This document shows, piece after piece, positions 40,114-49,707 of a DNA stretch of 64,000 bases. The position numbers and the translations under genes are program-made. Under the pieces are notes generated by a model. The model made no database searches. It saw nothing but the letters and a program-made list of their open reading frames with translations, and had not been told where the DNA came from. This stretch comes from Chloroflexota bacterium (GTDB taxonomy: Bacteria; Chloroflexota; Anaerolineae; UBA4142): assembly GCA_016219275.1 (NCBI GenBank), contig JACRBM010000024.1:62001-126000 (forward strand), given 5' to 3'. The stretch's first letter is position 1. Every line of letters starts with the position of its first letter.

Positions 40114-41514
40114 CTAGTCCGTAAAAGTTGGGGTGGTGAGGTTCAAACGCGCGGGTGTGCGCCACTTGAAATCCGGCTCGCGGTCGCGATAACTGACCGT
40201 CTGCCGATAACCGACATCGGTACTGAAACTGGAAAACGCGCGGCGCTGATACTGATGAACTGGATGACGCCGCAACGCGCGGAACCCGCGCGTCGCAATC
40301 GAGAGCGGCGCGTACGCGCGGCGACAAATCCAATCGTACCCGCGTCGCAATTGTTCCACCGTCATCTGCTTCGGACGAAAGACGACGTGCGCGGTGTCGT
40401 ACTTGCTCCACGGTTCGTTCGACAAGAGGCGGTCTTGCTCGATGTACTCGCGGCGCAACTCCGTTCCCGGGTACGGCGTCATAATCGTGAAACTCACCGC
40501 GTCGAGTCCGCTCTCGCGCACAAAGTTCCAGGTATTCTCGAATACGTCCGGCGTGTCCCCGTCGAGACCCAGGACGAATAGACCGACGACGCCGATCCCG
40601 TGCGCGTGCACGGTTTCGATTACGCGCTTGTACTCCGCGACGTTGCCTTTGCTCTTGCCGCCCAGGTCGCGGCGATTGCCCGCATTGATGGACTCGAAGC
40701 CGATGAAGAATTTATCGAGATGGGCGCGGCGCGCCTGCGCGAGTAATTCCGGAAAATTGCCGACCATCATTTCGGCTTGCGCCGTCCAGCCGTTCAAATC
40801 CAATTTCGCGAGCGCGTCGAACAACTGCGTGATATAGTCAGGGCTGGTCCGAAAATTCAAACCGAAATTATCGTCGGTCAGGAAAAAGCGTTTGATCCGC
40901 CGCCGCGCGATTTCATCCACGATTTCATCAATCGGACGATGGCGCATCACCTTGCCGCTCACGCGAATTGCCGTGCAGAATGTACAATCGCGCGGACAGC
41001 CGCGCGTGATTTCCATGTACGGCGTCCAATAGTTGCGATGTTCGTCCACCATCTTGAGCACGCGGTCGGTAATCGGCGCGACGCCGGCAAGGTTTGCCCA
41101 GGTTTCGTCCACGTACAGTTTTTGGAGACGATCCTTCAGCGCGTCACCGATGATTTGGGGCCACGTGTGATAGCCCTCGCCGACCGCCGTCACGTCCGCC
41201 CATTGCACAACTTCGTCCGGGATCAACGTCGCGTGTGTGCCGCCGATCACGACGCGCGCGCCGCGCCGCCGCGCCTCAAGTGCAATGTCGCGCGCGCGCT
41301 CAATCGTCAACGTTTTGCTCGTGATGCCGACCAGGGTGTGTGCGTCAATGCGCGACATCGGCAGCGCGATCAAATCTTCATCCCAGATTTCAACCGGGAT
41401 TCCGTCGGGCACCAAACTCGCGAGACGCATCAACGTATAGGGCGAGCCGGGCGCTTTGCCCCACAAGCGACCTTCGCGTCCGGGCCAGATGAGCACAATT
41501 TTCTGTATGTCCAT
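40114..41514 (-). CDS. B12-binding-type radical SAM protein 4
   Basis: Encodes 466 residues. VVIGGTHATLIPDEVVQWAD and TAVGEGYHTWPQI give the cobalamin-like domain; TRGCPRDCTFCTA binds the [4Fe-4S] cluster. FFLTDDNFGLN, FIGFESINAGN and GLDGDTPDVFENTWNFV are standard for this group. The C-terminus is longer and basic (YQRRAFSSFSTDVGYRQT). It ends 4 bp before the GT2 start, indicating an operon. Confidence 0.92.
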   Translation of the reverse strand: MDIQKIVLIWPGREGRLWGKAPGSPYTLMRLASLVPDGIPVEIWDEDLIALPMSRIDAHTLVGITSKTLTIERARDIALEARRRGARVVIGGTHATLIPDEVVQWADVTAVGEGYHTWPQIIGDALKDRLQKLYVDETWANLAGVAPITDRVLKMVDEHRNYWTPYMEITRGCPRDCTFCTAIRVSGKVMRHRPIDEIVDEIARRRIKRFFLTDDNFGLNFRTSPDYITQLFDALAKLDLNGWTAQAEMMVGNFPELLAQARRAHLDKFFIGFESINAGNRRDLGGKSKGNVAEYKRVIETVHAHGIGVVGLFVLGLDGDTPDVFENTWNFVRESGLDAVSFTIMTPYPGTELRREYIEQDRLLSNEPWSKYDTAHVVFRPKQMTVEQLRRGYDWICRRAYAPLSIATRGFRALRRHPVHQYQRRAFSSFSTDVGYRQTVSYRDREPDFKWRTPARLNLTTPTFTD

Positions 41515-41610
41515 CGTTTATCCAATTCGTAATTCGTAATTCAAAATTCAAAATTCAAAACGGCAGGTCCTGAATTTCGAATTTCGAATTTAGAATTCAG
41601 AATTCAGAAT
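41515..41610. repeat. AT-rich inverted repeat (AATTCGTAATTC / GAATTTCGAATT)
   Basis: Left arm of AATTCGTAATTCAAAATTC units and right arm of GAATTTCGAATTTAGAATTC units around CGGCAGGTCCTG. It separates radical SAM protein 4 from the phosphoesterase gene. Confidence 0.75.
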
Positions 41611-42380
41611 TTCCTTCCTCGCTGAAACGTAAACGCACGGTCACTGACAAACGCATCCGCGCGTTCGTCGAATCGTCGCACAAAAACGCAAATCTCTTTG
41701 TCGTCGAACGTGATGAAATTGTAGCTATTCGAATTGCCGTGTCGCAGGCGATTACATGTCGCGGTGCCGGCGCGCGCAATGACGATGCCTTCCAGAGTTT
41801 GAGTTGCGTTCGGAATGTGGGTGTGTCCGTTCAACACCAACTCGACGCCGGCGTGTGCGAGCAAGTCGCGCGCGCGCGACGGGAACCAGATCCCTGCCGG
41901 TTTCCACTTGCCCGCCCAGTCGAGTTGATGATGCGTCGCGAGCACTTTGACTGCGGCGCGCGGCGCATTCGCGAATTCGCGCGTCAACCACGCGCGTTGC
42001 GCGCGCGACCAAAAACCGCCGGGCAGAATCGGACGATTATCGTTCAGCCCCGCGATAAACCAGCCGCGCGTCGCGAGCATTGCATCCGCGCCGTTGTGAA
42101 TGTACTTTTCATAGCGCGCCATTGGGCGCACCAATCGTTCGAACGGCGCAAAGAGCGGTTGATCGTGATTCCCAGGAATCGTCAAGGTCGGCGTCGTCAT
42201 TCGGTCGAGGTACGCGCGCGCGTGCGCGTACTCCGTGTGCCGCCCCCGCATCGTAAAATCGCCGGAAACGACGACCACATCCGGCTTGAGCATGGCAATC
42301 TCGGAGAGAATCAATTCGCCAAGATGCGGCACATACGCCGGACCAAAATGGAGATCGGAGAGATGGACGAGAGTAGGCAT
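41604..42380 (-). CDS. Calcineurin-like metallophosphoesterase
   Basis: A 258-residue two-metal phosphoesterase: HLSDLHFG, VVSGDFTMRG, IPGNHDQP, VLATHHQLDW and LNGHTHIPN cover the five family motifs. Resembles single-domain cyclic-nucleotide or nucleoside-phosphate hydrolases. It heads the minus-strand radical SAM/GT2 gene series. Substrate unknown. Confidence 0.93.
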   Translation of the reverse strand: MPTLVHLSDLHFGPAYVPHLGELILSEIAMLKPDVVVVSGDFTMRGRHTEYAHARAYLDRMTTPTLTIPGNHDQPLFAPFERLVRPMARYEKYIHNGADAMLATRGWFIAGLNDNRPILPGGFWSRAQRAWLTREFANAPRAAVKVLATHHQLDWAGKWKPAGIWFPSRARDLLAHAGVELVLNGHTHIPNATQTLEGIVIARAGTATCNRLRHGNSNSYNFITFDDKEICVFVRRFDERADAFVSDRAFTFQRGRKF

Positions 42381-42420
42381 AATTCAATCGGCAGTATTCA
42401 GTAGACATTATCGGGAATAA

Positions 42421-42512
42421 GACATCTCTCGCCAAGCCGCCAAGAACGCCAAGTTTTTTAAGATGATTCTTTGCGTGCCTTGCGTCTTGGCGAGAGGTAA
42501 AAGTTGTTTCCG
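42421..42512. repeat. Snap-back repeat (CTCTCGCCAAG type)
   Basis: Left arm ATCTCTCGCCAAGCCGCCAAG and right arm CTTGCGTCTTGGCGAGAGGT around a T-rich centre. Adjacent 42520-42580 holds AGTGTTCAGT-type repeats, also found at 46.4 kb. Confidence 0.75.
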
Positions 42513-42582
42513 ATAAAGTCTAGTATTCAGTGTTCAGTGTTCAGAAAACGCGCACGGAATACTGAACACTGTTGACTGAAAA

Positions 42583-44085
42583 CTAGATTTTCTTGACTAA
42601 CTCATCAGTATCAATCTGCGCGCGTTGCAAGCGCCCGCTGTAATCCACGTAGATTGTCTTCCATTCGCAAAATGTGTCAAGTACGACCGGACCTCCGCCT
42701 TCGCGATGACCATTGCCGGTGCCGCGCGTGCCGCCGAAAGGCAATTGCACTTCGGAGCCAATCGTCCCGGCGTTGATGTAGAGAATGCCGGTCGTCACAT
42801 CACGCATCGCTTCGAACGCGCGATTCACGTTCGACGTGTAGATGGAGGTCGAGAGACCAAAGTTTGTGCGATTGTTGATGGCGATGGCATCGTCGAGCGA
42901 TTGCGCTTCGATGATCGCGAGCGACGGTCCGAAAATTTCTTCTTGCGCGACGCGCATCGTCGGCGTCACATTGTCGAAAATCGTCGGCTGGTAAAACGAA
43001 CCGCGCGCAAGTTCACCCTGGGTTGCGATGTTGCCGCCAACCAACACTGCCGCGCCTTCCTGTTTCGCGATATCGGTGTACGCGTGAATTTTTTCGGCGG
43101 CGGGACGATTGATGACCGGACCGACATCCGTCGTCGCGAGCAAACCATCGCCAAGCCGCAAACGCGCGGTACGCGGCACAAGCCGATCGAGCAGTTGCTG
43201 TTTGATCGCGCGATGTGCAATGACGCGACTGCACGCGGTACACCGTTGTCCGCTCGTGCCGAACGCGCTCCACAAAATTCCTTCGACGGCGAGATCGAGA
43301 TCGGCGTCGTCCATCACGATGATCGCGTTCTTGCCGCCCATCTCCAACGACACGCGTTTCAAATGTTGCGCGGCTTGGATCGAAACCGTGCGTCCGATGT
43401 CGGTCGAGCCGGTAAAGGTGACGAGGCGCACCCTGGGATGCGCGACGAGCGCGTCGCCGACAACGCTGCCGCCACCCGTCACCAAGTTGACGACGCCCGG
43501 CGGAAAGCCCGCTTGTTCGTAAATCTCGATCATGCGCGCGGCGAGCACCGGCGTATCGCTCGCCGGTTTCCACACGACCGTGTTGCCGCAAACGAGCGCG
43601 GGAAACATTTTCCATGCTGGGATCGCGATCGGAAAATTCCAGGGTGTGATCGCGGCGACGACGCCGAGCGGATCACGGGTTGCCATCGCCCACTTGTTCG
43701 GCAGTTCGCTCGGCACGAGCAAACCGTTCAAGCGGCGACCTTCGCCCGCTATGTACAGCGCCATGTCAATCGCTTCTTGAACATCACCCAGCGCCTCGGG
43801 CATGACCTTGCCCATCTCGCGCGTGAGCAGTTCGCCGATCTCTTGTTTGCGCGCGCGCAAAATTTCCGCGACGCGATAGATCAACTCGGCGCGTTTCGGC
43901 GCGGGGTACTTGCGCCATTTCTCGAATGCCGTACTCGCCGCGTCCACTGCATCGTTCACATCGCGCGCATCCGATTTTTGTAAGACGCCGATCAGTTCCC
44001 CATTCGCCGGGTTGCGGCTCTCGAAGGTGTTGCCGCGGTGAGAGGGCACCCATTTGCCATTGATAAAATTGTTGAACTCGGTCAC
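42583..44085 (-). CDS. Aldehyde dehydrogenase (NAD(P)-dependent)
   Basis: A 500-residue [37 protein letters not shown]-equivalent [10 protein letters not shown], catalytic Cys in GQRCTACSR, and [10 protein letters not shown]. The end [44 protein letters not shown] resembles alpha-aminoadipate semialdehyde/ALDH7-like members, so lysine or aldehyde catabolism is possible (inference). Single gene. Confidence 0.93.
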   Translation of the reverse strand: MTEFNNFINGKWVPSHRGNTFESRNPANGELIGVLQKSDARDVNDAVDAASTAFEKWRKYPAPKRAELIYRVAEILRARKQEIGELLTREMGKVMPEALGDVQEAIDMALYIAGEGRRLNGLLVPSELPNKWAMATRDPLGVVAAITPWNFPIAIPAWKMFPALVCGNTVVWKPASDTPVLAARMIEIYEQAGFPPGVVNLVTGGGSVVGDALVAHPRVRLVTFTGSTDIGRTVSIQAAQHLKRVSLEMGGKNAIIVMDDADLDLAVEGILWSAFGTSGQRCTACSRVIAHRAIKQQLLDRLVPRTARLRLGDGLLATTDVGPVINRPAAEKIHAYTDIAKQEGAAVLVGGNIATQGELARGSFYQPTIFDNVTPTMRVAQEEIFGPSLAIIEAQSLDDAIAINNRTNFGLSTSIYTSNVNRAFEAMRDVTTGILYINAGTIGSEVQLPFGGTRGTGNGHREGGGPVVLDTFCEWKTIYVDYSGRLQRAQIDTDELVKKI

Positions 44086-44165
44086 GTTAAACCTCCTCTT
44101 TGAGGATTCCTTTCGCAGCTATTTTAACCGCTTCATTAAAAAATGGCAACGCGGTACGGCATTTC

Positions 44166-44184
44166 ATACGCAACTTTAAGTTGC
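44166..44184. repeat. Palindrome (CGCAACTTTAAGTTGCG)
   Basis: CGCAACTT and AAGTTGCG abut around TA or TT, upstream of a TATAAT (44201-44206) serving the 44234 gene. Confidence 0.65.
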
Positions 44185-44233
44185 GCTCTATCCAATTATG
44201 CTATAATCTTAGGGATATGAAGGACAAGCGCGT

Positions 44234-44575
44234 ATGCGACTGATCTCGGAATTCTTGTTTGCGCATTGGGCGGTGCCCGCGCTGCGTGATTTACGCGGCG
44301 CGCGTTGGCGCGACCTGGTCACGCGCGTCGCCGCGCTGCCCGCGACCGATCCCGACGCGCTCGCGTTCGCGCTGGCAATGGTACGGGTGAATGGCTGTGT
44401 GACGTGCGACATCAAACGCTACCGTGAACGCGGCGGCTGCGCCAGCTGTAGCAAATTCGTTTTGACGACACTCAACAAAGAAAACGAAGCCGATCTCTTG
44501 ACCCGATTTCGCGCCGCGCAAAAAGAAATCGCGCGCGCGTTCAAAGTATCAGCATCTCTCAAAAAGGCGGCTTGA
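44234..44575 (+). CDS. Small Cys-containing hypothetical protein
   Basis: A 113-residue protein with two cysteine pairs, VNGCVTCDIKRY and GGCASCSKF, likely a small zinc or Fe-S site. TATAAT lies about 30 bp upstream. The stop overlaps the ATG of the deacetylase gene by one base, so they are cotranscribed. Not recognised further. Confidence 0.65.
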   Translation: MRLISEFLFAHWAVPALRDLRGARWRDLVTRVAALPATDPDALAFALAMVRVNGCVTCDIKRYRERGGCASCSKFVLTTLNKENEADLLTRFRAAQKEIARAFKVSASLKKAA

Positions 44576-45390
44576 TGGCTCGCGCATTAGCAGATTTGAC
44601 GTTACGCGAACACACGTTGACAGGCGAGAAACTTTCTCTGCTCGCCGTCTTCGCGCACCCGGAAGACGAATCGTTTGGTCCGGCTGGCACACTGGCGAAA
44701 TACGCGAGCGAAGGCGTCCAGGTTTCGCTCGTCACGACGACGCGCAAAAATCTGCATCACGGCAAAACCGCGCCGGTCGCGCCGCTCGACGCGCTGAAAC
44801 ACGCGCGCGAGGCGCGTGATCGGTTGTGCTCGTGCCGCACGACCGGCATTCGGCGCGCGTGCTACTTTGACATTCTGCCGGGCGATCTCGACAAAATTGA
44901 CGAGTCGGTGATCGAAGATCAACTCGTGCGATTGGTGCGTGAACTGCAACCCCAGGTCATCGTCACATTCGGTCCCGATGGTTTGTCCGGCGACAAAGAA
45001 CATCAACTCATCAGCCGCGTGACCACCGCCGCATTTCGCTCGGCGGGCAATCCCGACAAGTTTCCGCATCACTTTCGCGAAGGGCTGGGCACGTACTCGC
45101 CGCAAAAATTGTACTATTGCGTTTTGCCGGCGAGTGTCGTGAGCCAGTGGGGCGCGCAGGGATTGTTCTCGGTGCCTGACGAAACGATTACGACGACGCT
45201 TGACGTTTCGGCATTCACCGGCTCGGTGACCAAGGCGCTCTATTGTCAACGGAGTGAAGCCACCGATTTCATTCGCTGGCTGACCAAGGAACGCCAGGTG
45301 CATTGGAACATGGAATACTACTTGCTCGTCGAATCGCGGCTGAACAAAAAGCCGCGGCGCGAAAAAGATTTGTTTGCGGGACTGCGTTAG
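44575..45390 (+). CDS. PIG-L/LmbE family deacetylase
   Basis: A 271-residue protein. AVFAHPEDESFGPAGTLAKYASEG is the zinc-binding motif (usually HPDDE, here HPEDE), and FGPDGLSGDKEHQLIS supplies the second H/D region. The family removes acetyl from N-acetylglucosaminyl or similar groups. ATG 44575 is preferred to a TTG three bases before it. Confidence 0.92.
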   Translation: MARALADLTLREHTLTGEKLSLLAVFAHPEDESFGPAGTLAKYASEGVQVSLVTTTRKNLHHGKTAPVAPLDALKHAREARDRLCSCRTTGIRRACYFDILPGDLDKIDESVIEDQLVRLVRELQPQVIVTFGPDGLSGDKEHQLISRVTTAAFRSAGNPDKFPHHFREGLGTYSPQKLYYCVLPASVVSQWGAQGLFSVPDETITTTLDVSAFTGSVTKALYCQRSEATDFIRWLTKERQVHWNMEYYLLVESRLNKKPRREKDLFAGLR

Positions 45391-45394
45391 AAGC

Positions 45395-45417
45395 GGGGCG
45401 ACTCACTGAGTCGCCCC
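45395..45417 (+). terminator. Hairpin after the LmbE gene
   Basis: GGGGCGACT-CACTG-AGTCGCCCC, with a modest T-rich tail (CTATTTTATT). Likely terminator. Confidence 0.65.
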
Positions 45418-45523
45418 GACTATTTTATTCGCCGCGTGAATGTGGTATAATTTGCATGAGAGGCAATGATGCCAACCATGCTTTCCCCAAATCTTCCCCA
45501 CGTTTTTTCATCGAGGTAATCCC

Positions 45524-46378
45524 ATGCGACGCATCGAATTCAAGTCTGACGATGCCACCACTCTGCGCGGCGTGCTGTTTGAACCGATGACACCTCGTCC
45601 ACATCCCGTCATTGTTTTCGCGCACGGCTTACTTTCCACCCACGACGAGTTTGGCGATTACCCCGCGCGTTTTTGCGAACGCGGCTACATGACACTCGCG
45701 TTCGACTTTCGCGGTCACGGCGCGAGCGATGGACTGCGCGGCTATATTTCCGAAGAACGCTGGGTGGCGGATTTGCGCCACGCGCTCGATTACATCGAAG
45801 CGAACCCAGCCGTGGACAATGACCGCATCGCATTGTTCGGTCATTCGTTCGGCGGCGGCGCGGTGATTTGCGCGACGGCGCGCGACGCGCGTGTGCGCGC
45901 GGTCGTCGCCGGCGCAACGGTCGGTCGTCTGCGCGATGAAATCGCGCCGAGCGAAATGTCGCTGTACAAAATCGTGGATTCGTTCAACCGTTTTCAAAAA
46001 TCGTTCACGCGCCATCCGCTCTATCTCCCCTACCGCGTCGGCTATAAGGATATTTTCGCGGACGATCACGCGCGCATCAACGCCGAACGCCAAGGATTTT
46101 TGCAGCGCTGGATTTGCGCCGATAGCATTCCGAATCTGTTCATGCAAGACGCGCTTGCGTGCGCGGCGAACGTGCGCGTGCCCGCGCTCATTGTCCAGAG
46201 CGAACTCGACCGCGTCGTGAACCCCGCGAGCACGCGCAAGCTTTTCGACGCGATCCCCAGCGAGAAAGCGTGGTACGTCGTTCCTGGGTCGGGACATTCG
46301 TTTGTGACCGACGCTCACGGTGCAGAGGCGTTCGAACATATCGCGGCATGGATGGATCGAAATCTCAGTAAACAGTGA
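45524..46378 (+). CDS. Alpha/beta hydrolase (serine hydrolase)
   Basis: A 284-residue protein: VIVFAHGLLSTHDEF oxyanion region, FDFRGHGASDG, nucleophile GHSFGGG, acid Asp in QSELDRVVN and catalytic His in GSGHSFVTD. Similar to the dienelactone-hydrolase/BAAT-like branch. TATAAT at about 45448-45453 lies upstream. Substrate unknown. Confidence 0.9.
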   Translation: MRRIEFKSDDATTLRGVLFEPMTPRPHPVIVFAHGLLSTHDEFGDYPARFCERGYMTLAFDFRGHGASDGLRGYISEERWVADLRHALDYIEANPAVDNDRIALFGHSFGGGAVICATARDARVRAVVAGATVGRLRDEIAPSEMSLYKIVDSFNRFQKSFTRHPLYLPYRVGYKDIFADDHARINAERQGFLQRWICADSIPNLFMQDALACAANVRVPALIVQSELDRVVNPASTRKLFDAIPSEKAWYVVPGSGHSFVTDAHGAEAFEHIAAWMDRNLSKQ

Positions 46379-46437
46379 ACAGTAAACAGTTGACTGTTCA
46401 CTGTTCACTGTTTACTGTTCACTGCTCACTGTTACTG
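46373..46437. repeat. Repeat of ACAGTGAACAGT / ACTGTTCACTGT units
   Basis: Three to five copies of a 7-9 bp unit in opposite orientation form a hairpin after the hydrolase gene. Related units are at 6757-6775 and 42525-42580. Confidence 0.75.
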
Positions 46438-46450
46438 CCAAGGAGGAACG

Positions 46451-47482
46451 ATGAAAGCGCTTGTCAAAAAACACGCGCGACCTGGGTTGTGGCTCGACGA
46501 TGCGCCGGTGCCGCAAATCGGCATTGACGATGTACTCATCAAGATTCACAAGACTTCGATTTGCGGCACGGACGTGCACATCTGGAACTGGGACGCGTGG
46601 TCGCAAAAAACGATTCCGGTGCCGATGACGATTGGGCACGAGTTCGTCGGCACGGTCGCGGCAATTGGCAGCAACGTGCGCGATCTCGCGATTGGCGATA
46701 TCGTTTCCGGCGAAGGACACATCGTTTGCGGCAAATGTCGCAACTGTTTAGCGGGACGCCGGCATCTTTGCAAAGACACGCAAGGCGTCGGCGTGAATCG
46801 CACCGGCGCGTTCGCCGAGTACCTCGCGATTCCCGCGTCGAACGTGTGGCATGCCGATCCCAGGATTCCGCTCGACATCCTCAGCATCTTCGATCCATTC
46901 GGTAACGCGATGCACACTGCGCTCACATTCCCGGTGCTCGGCGAAGATGTGCTCATCACCGGCGCGGGTCCCATCGGCACGATGGCGACTGCGATTGTGA
47001 AACATGCCGGCGCGCGTTACATCGTCACGACTGATGTGAATCCATATCGGCTCGATCTCGCAAAAAAGATGGGCGCTACCGTCGCGCTCAACGTGTGCGA
47101 GAAAAGGATCGCGCAGGTGCAAAAAGAATTGGGCATGAAAGAAGGGTTCGACATCGCGCTCGAAATGTCCGGCAACCCGGACGCGTTCAAGGAAATGATC
47201 GCGAACATGTGTCACGGCGGCAGAATCGCGATGCTGGGAATTCCGAACCAGGAAATCGCGATTGATTGGAACAAGGTCATCTTTAGCATGTTGACGATCA
47301 AGGGCATTTACGGGCGCGAGATGTACGAAACGTGGTACTTGATGCAATCCATGTTGAACAGCGGCTTGGACATTAGCCCGATCATCACGCATCGTTTTCA
47401 CTACACCGAGTTTGAAAAAGCGTTCGAGGTGATGCGGTCGGGAAATTCGGGCAAGGTGATTTTGAATTGGGTGGAGGAGTGA
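46451..47482 (+). CDS. tdh: L-threonine 3-dehydrogenase
   Basis: A 343-residue zinc medium-chain dehydrogenase. Catalytic zinc: [13 protein letters not shown] and GHEFVG. Structural zinc: [15 protein letters not shown]. The NAD site is [11 protein letters not shown], and [12 protein letters not shown] is typical of Tdh. It oxidises threonine to 2-amino-3-ketobutyrate, the substrate of the enzyme encoded next door, which makes the assignment firm. Confidence 0.95.
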   Translation: MKALVKKHARPGLWLDDAPVPQIGIDDVLIKIHKTSICGTDVHIWNWDAWSQKTIPVPMTIGHEFVGTVAAIGSNVRDLAIGDIVSGEGHIVCGKCRNCLAGRRHLCKDTQGVGVNRTGAFAEYLAIPASNVWHADPRIPLDILSIFDPFGNAMHTALTFPVLGEDVLITGAGPIGTMATAIVKHAGARYIVTTDVNPYRLDLAKKMGATVALNVCEKRIAQVQKELGMKEGFDIALEMSGNPDAFKEMIANMCHGGRIAMLGIPNQEIAIDWNKVIFSMLTIKGIYGREMYETWYLMQSMLNSGLDISPIITHRFHYTEFEKAFEVMRSGNSGKVILNWVEE

Positions 47483-47537
47483 CGGCAGACCGCTGACCGC
47501 AGAAATTTTACGGCGGTCGGCAGTCACGGAGGCAATG

Positions 47538-48728
47538 ATGTCAAACAAACTACAATGGATTTCCGACGAACTCGACGCGCTCAAGCAGCAAGGTCTTTTC
47601 AACACGATTCGCACAATCGGGTCGCCATGCGGCGCGTGGATGACCGTGGATGGTAAGCGCGTGCTGAATTTTTGCACGAACAATTACCTTGGTCTGGCGA
47701 ACGATCCGCGTTTGCGTGACGCTGCTAAAAAAGCGATTGACGATTGGGGCGTCGGTCCTGCCGCCGTGCGGAGCATCGCCGGCACACTCGAACTGCATCG
47801 CGAATTCGAGCGACGCATCGCCGCGTTCAAAGGCGTCGAGGATGCGTTGTACGTCCAATCCGGTTTTTGCGCGAATCAAGCCGCGATCCCGCCGATGGTC
47901 GGCAAGGACGACGTGATTTTCACCGACCGACTGAATCACGCGAGCATCATTGACGGTTGTCGTTTATCGTCCGCGAAAATTTTGATCTACGCGCATTGCG
48001 ATGTCGCGGACGCCGAGCGCGTCATTCGCGAGAACGTCGGCAACTATCGCCGCGCGTTGCTCGTCACCGACGGCGTGTTCTCGATGGATGGCGACATTGC
48101 GCCACTCGATAAATTGTACGAGGTGTGCGAACGGTACGGCGTCATCACGATGGTGGACGACGCGCACGGCGAAGGCGTAGTTGGACGCGGCGGGCGCGGC
48201 ATCGTGGATCATTTCGGTTTGCACGGCAAGTTCGATTTGGAGATCGGTACGCTCTCGAAAGCGTTCGGCGTAATGGGCGGCGTGATCGCAGGAAAGAAAA
48301 TCGTCGTGGATTGGATTCGCCAACGCGCGCGCCCATTTTTATTTTCTAGCGCGGTCACGCCGGCGGACACCGCCGCGTGTCTCGCCGCCGTGAACTTGCT
48401 CGAACAATCCACCGAACTGGTGGACAAACTCTGGGAGAACACGCGCTATTTCAAAACCGAAATCAAGCGGCTGGGTTTCGATACGGGCGTCAGCACAACG
48501 CCGATCACGCCAATCATGCTTGGCGAAGCGCCGCTCGCGCAACAATTTTCGCGCGCGCTGTTCGACGCGGAGCGCGGCGTGTTCGCGATGGCGATTGGTT
48601 TTCCGACCGTCGCCAAAGGCAAAGCGCGCATCCGCGTGATGATTTCCGCCGCGCATTCGCGTGACGATTTGAATCGCGGGTTGGACGTGTTTGCGAAGGT
48701 GGGGAAAGAGTTGGGGGTGATCAAATAA
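47538..48728 (+). CDS. kbl: 2-amino-3-ketobutyrate CoA ligase (glycine C-acetyltransferase)
   Basis: A 396-residue PLP alpha-oxoamine synthase. [50 protein letters not shown] and [12 protein letters not shown] with the PLP lysine. It cleaves 2-amino-3-ketobutyrate with CoA to glycine and acetyl-CoA, completing threonine degradation with tdh 55 bp upstream. GGAGG lies 5 nt before ATG 47538. Confidence 0.95.
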   Translation: MSNKLQWISDELDALKQQGLFNTIRTIGSPCGAWMTVDGKRVLNFCTNNYLGLANDPRLRDAAKKAIDDWGVGPAAVRSIAGTLELHREFERRIAAFKGVEDALYVQSGFCANQAAIPPMVGKDDVIFTDRLNHASIIDGCRLSSAKILIYAHCDVADAERVIRENVGNYRRALLVTDGVFSMDGDIAPLDKLYEVCERYGVITMVDDAHGEGVVGRGGRGIVDHFGLHGKFDLEIGTLSKAFGVMGGVIAGKKIVVDWIRQRARPFLFSSAVTPADTAACLAAVNLLEQSTELVDKLWENTRYFKTEIKRLGFDTGVSTTPITPIMLGEAPLAQQFSRALFDAERGVFAMAIGFPTVAKGKARIRVMISAAHSRDDLNRGLDVFAKVGKELGVIK

Positions 48729-48743
48729 AAAATGGAGCAGGTG

Positions 48744-49163
48744 TCAGTTTAACACTTGCTCCACAAAATCGCGCGGCGCGAGAATTTCGACGCCGCGAGA
48801 ATGACCCAGTTCGAGAAGATGCTCGTCGCCGGAGACGATGTATCGGGCTTGACCTTCAACGGCACAGGCAATCAGAAAATCGTCGTCGGGATCGCTGGGA
48901 ACAACTCGCGCAATCTCATTTGTGAAAACGTGTAGCGCGTTCGTATCGAGATAAAATGATACCGATGCAACTCGATCACCTATCTCGAGGTAACGTTTGG
49001 TGATATGCGGACGCTGGATCACTTCAAGGTACTCCTCTATCAAAGTGGTCGAAACGACGAATTGGATCTGACCGGCAATTGCCGCGTCAATCACTCGCGC
49101 CGGGAATCCCTTATGTGCCAGAGTCCCACTAACAAGAACATTCGTATCAACCACGACGCGCAC
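48744..49163 (-). CDS. PIN-domain toxin (COG1569-type)
   Basis: A 139-residue putative RNase toxin: VRVVVDTNVLVSGTL (first Asp), STTLIEEYLEVIQRP (Glu), SDPDDDFLIACAVEGQARYIVSGDEHLLEL (Asp cluster). No ATG fits; GTG 49163, inside the end of the antitoxin gene, gives the standard N-terminus and a 17-bp overlap. Partner of 49147-49413. Confidence 0.87.
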   Translation of the reverse strand: MRVVVDTNVLVSGTLAHKGFPARVIDAAIAGQIQFVVSTTLIEEYLEVIQRPHITKRYLEIGDRVASVSFYLDTNALHVFTNEIARVVPSDPDDDFLIACAVEGQARYIVSGDEHLLELGHSRGVEILAPRDFVEQVLN

Positions 49164-49413
49164 GGCGTTCAGCCCGAACTTGCTTAACAACCGCCGTAAC
49201 ATCTGCCATAACTTCATCTTCGTTGACTCCTTCGTTGGCAGTACGGATAGATTCAACCGTTTTTGCAAACTCGTCGCGGGCTTGCCGACGGATCGCATTG
49301 CGATTTAGTTTTGCGTCTAACAATCGCCAAAGCTTGACTTGCTGGGCAACTGGCATTTTGCCAATAGCGGCAAGCAGTTGCTCGAACGTCAATTCGATAT
49401 TGGTGGTGGTCAT
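49147..49413 (-). CDS. Antitoxin of the PIN toxin
   Basis: An 88-residue helical protein with LTFEQLLAAIGKMPVAQQVKLWRLLD at the N-terminus and a basic tail VKQVRAERRARRG. Position, overlap with the toxin gene and size support the antitoxin role. GAGGTG 6 nt before ATG 49413. Confidence 0.78.
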   Translation of the reverse strand: MTTTNIELTFEQLLAAIGKMPVAQQVKLWRLLDAKLNRNAIRRQARDEFAKTVESIRTANEGVNEDEVMADVTAVVKQVRAERRARRG

Positions 49414-49539
49414 TTCATTCACCTCACGTCTAACTTTTTGTATCTCGGTTCGATTTGAATTATAACACGATTGAGGAATTTTGGGCAGTGCGGAAAAAAT
49501 GTACTTTTTGAGACTGTAGTATTGTTACCGGAGAGATCG

Positions 49540-49632
49540 AGATATTCACCGCAGAGGCGCAGAGAACACCGAGTTTTTTAGAAAAATTTCCCTCTGCGAT
49601 CTCGGCGTTCTCCGCGTCTCTGCGTTAAATCC
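49540..49632. repeat. Snap-back repeat (ACCGCAGAGGCGCAGAG type)
   Basis: Left arm TTCACCGCAGAGGCGCAGAG and right arm CCGCGTCTCTGCGTTAAA around an AT-rich centre. Same family as 8019-8095. It fills most of the ~295-bp gap before endonuclease IV. Confidence 0.75.
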
Positions 49633-49707
49633 GATTTACGGTCGCAATGCCACAGTGCCTACTTTTTGATGAAATACGGGCGAGCCGCCCGCACTACAGG
49701 AGGTCTC

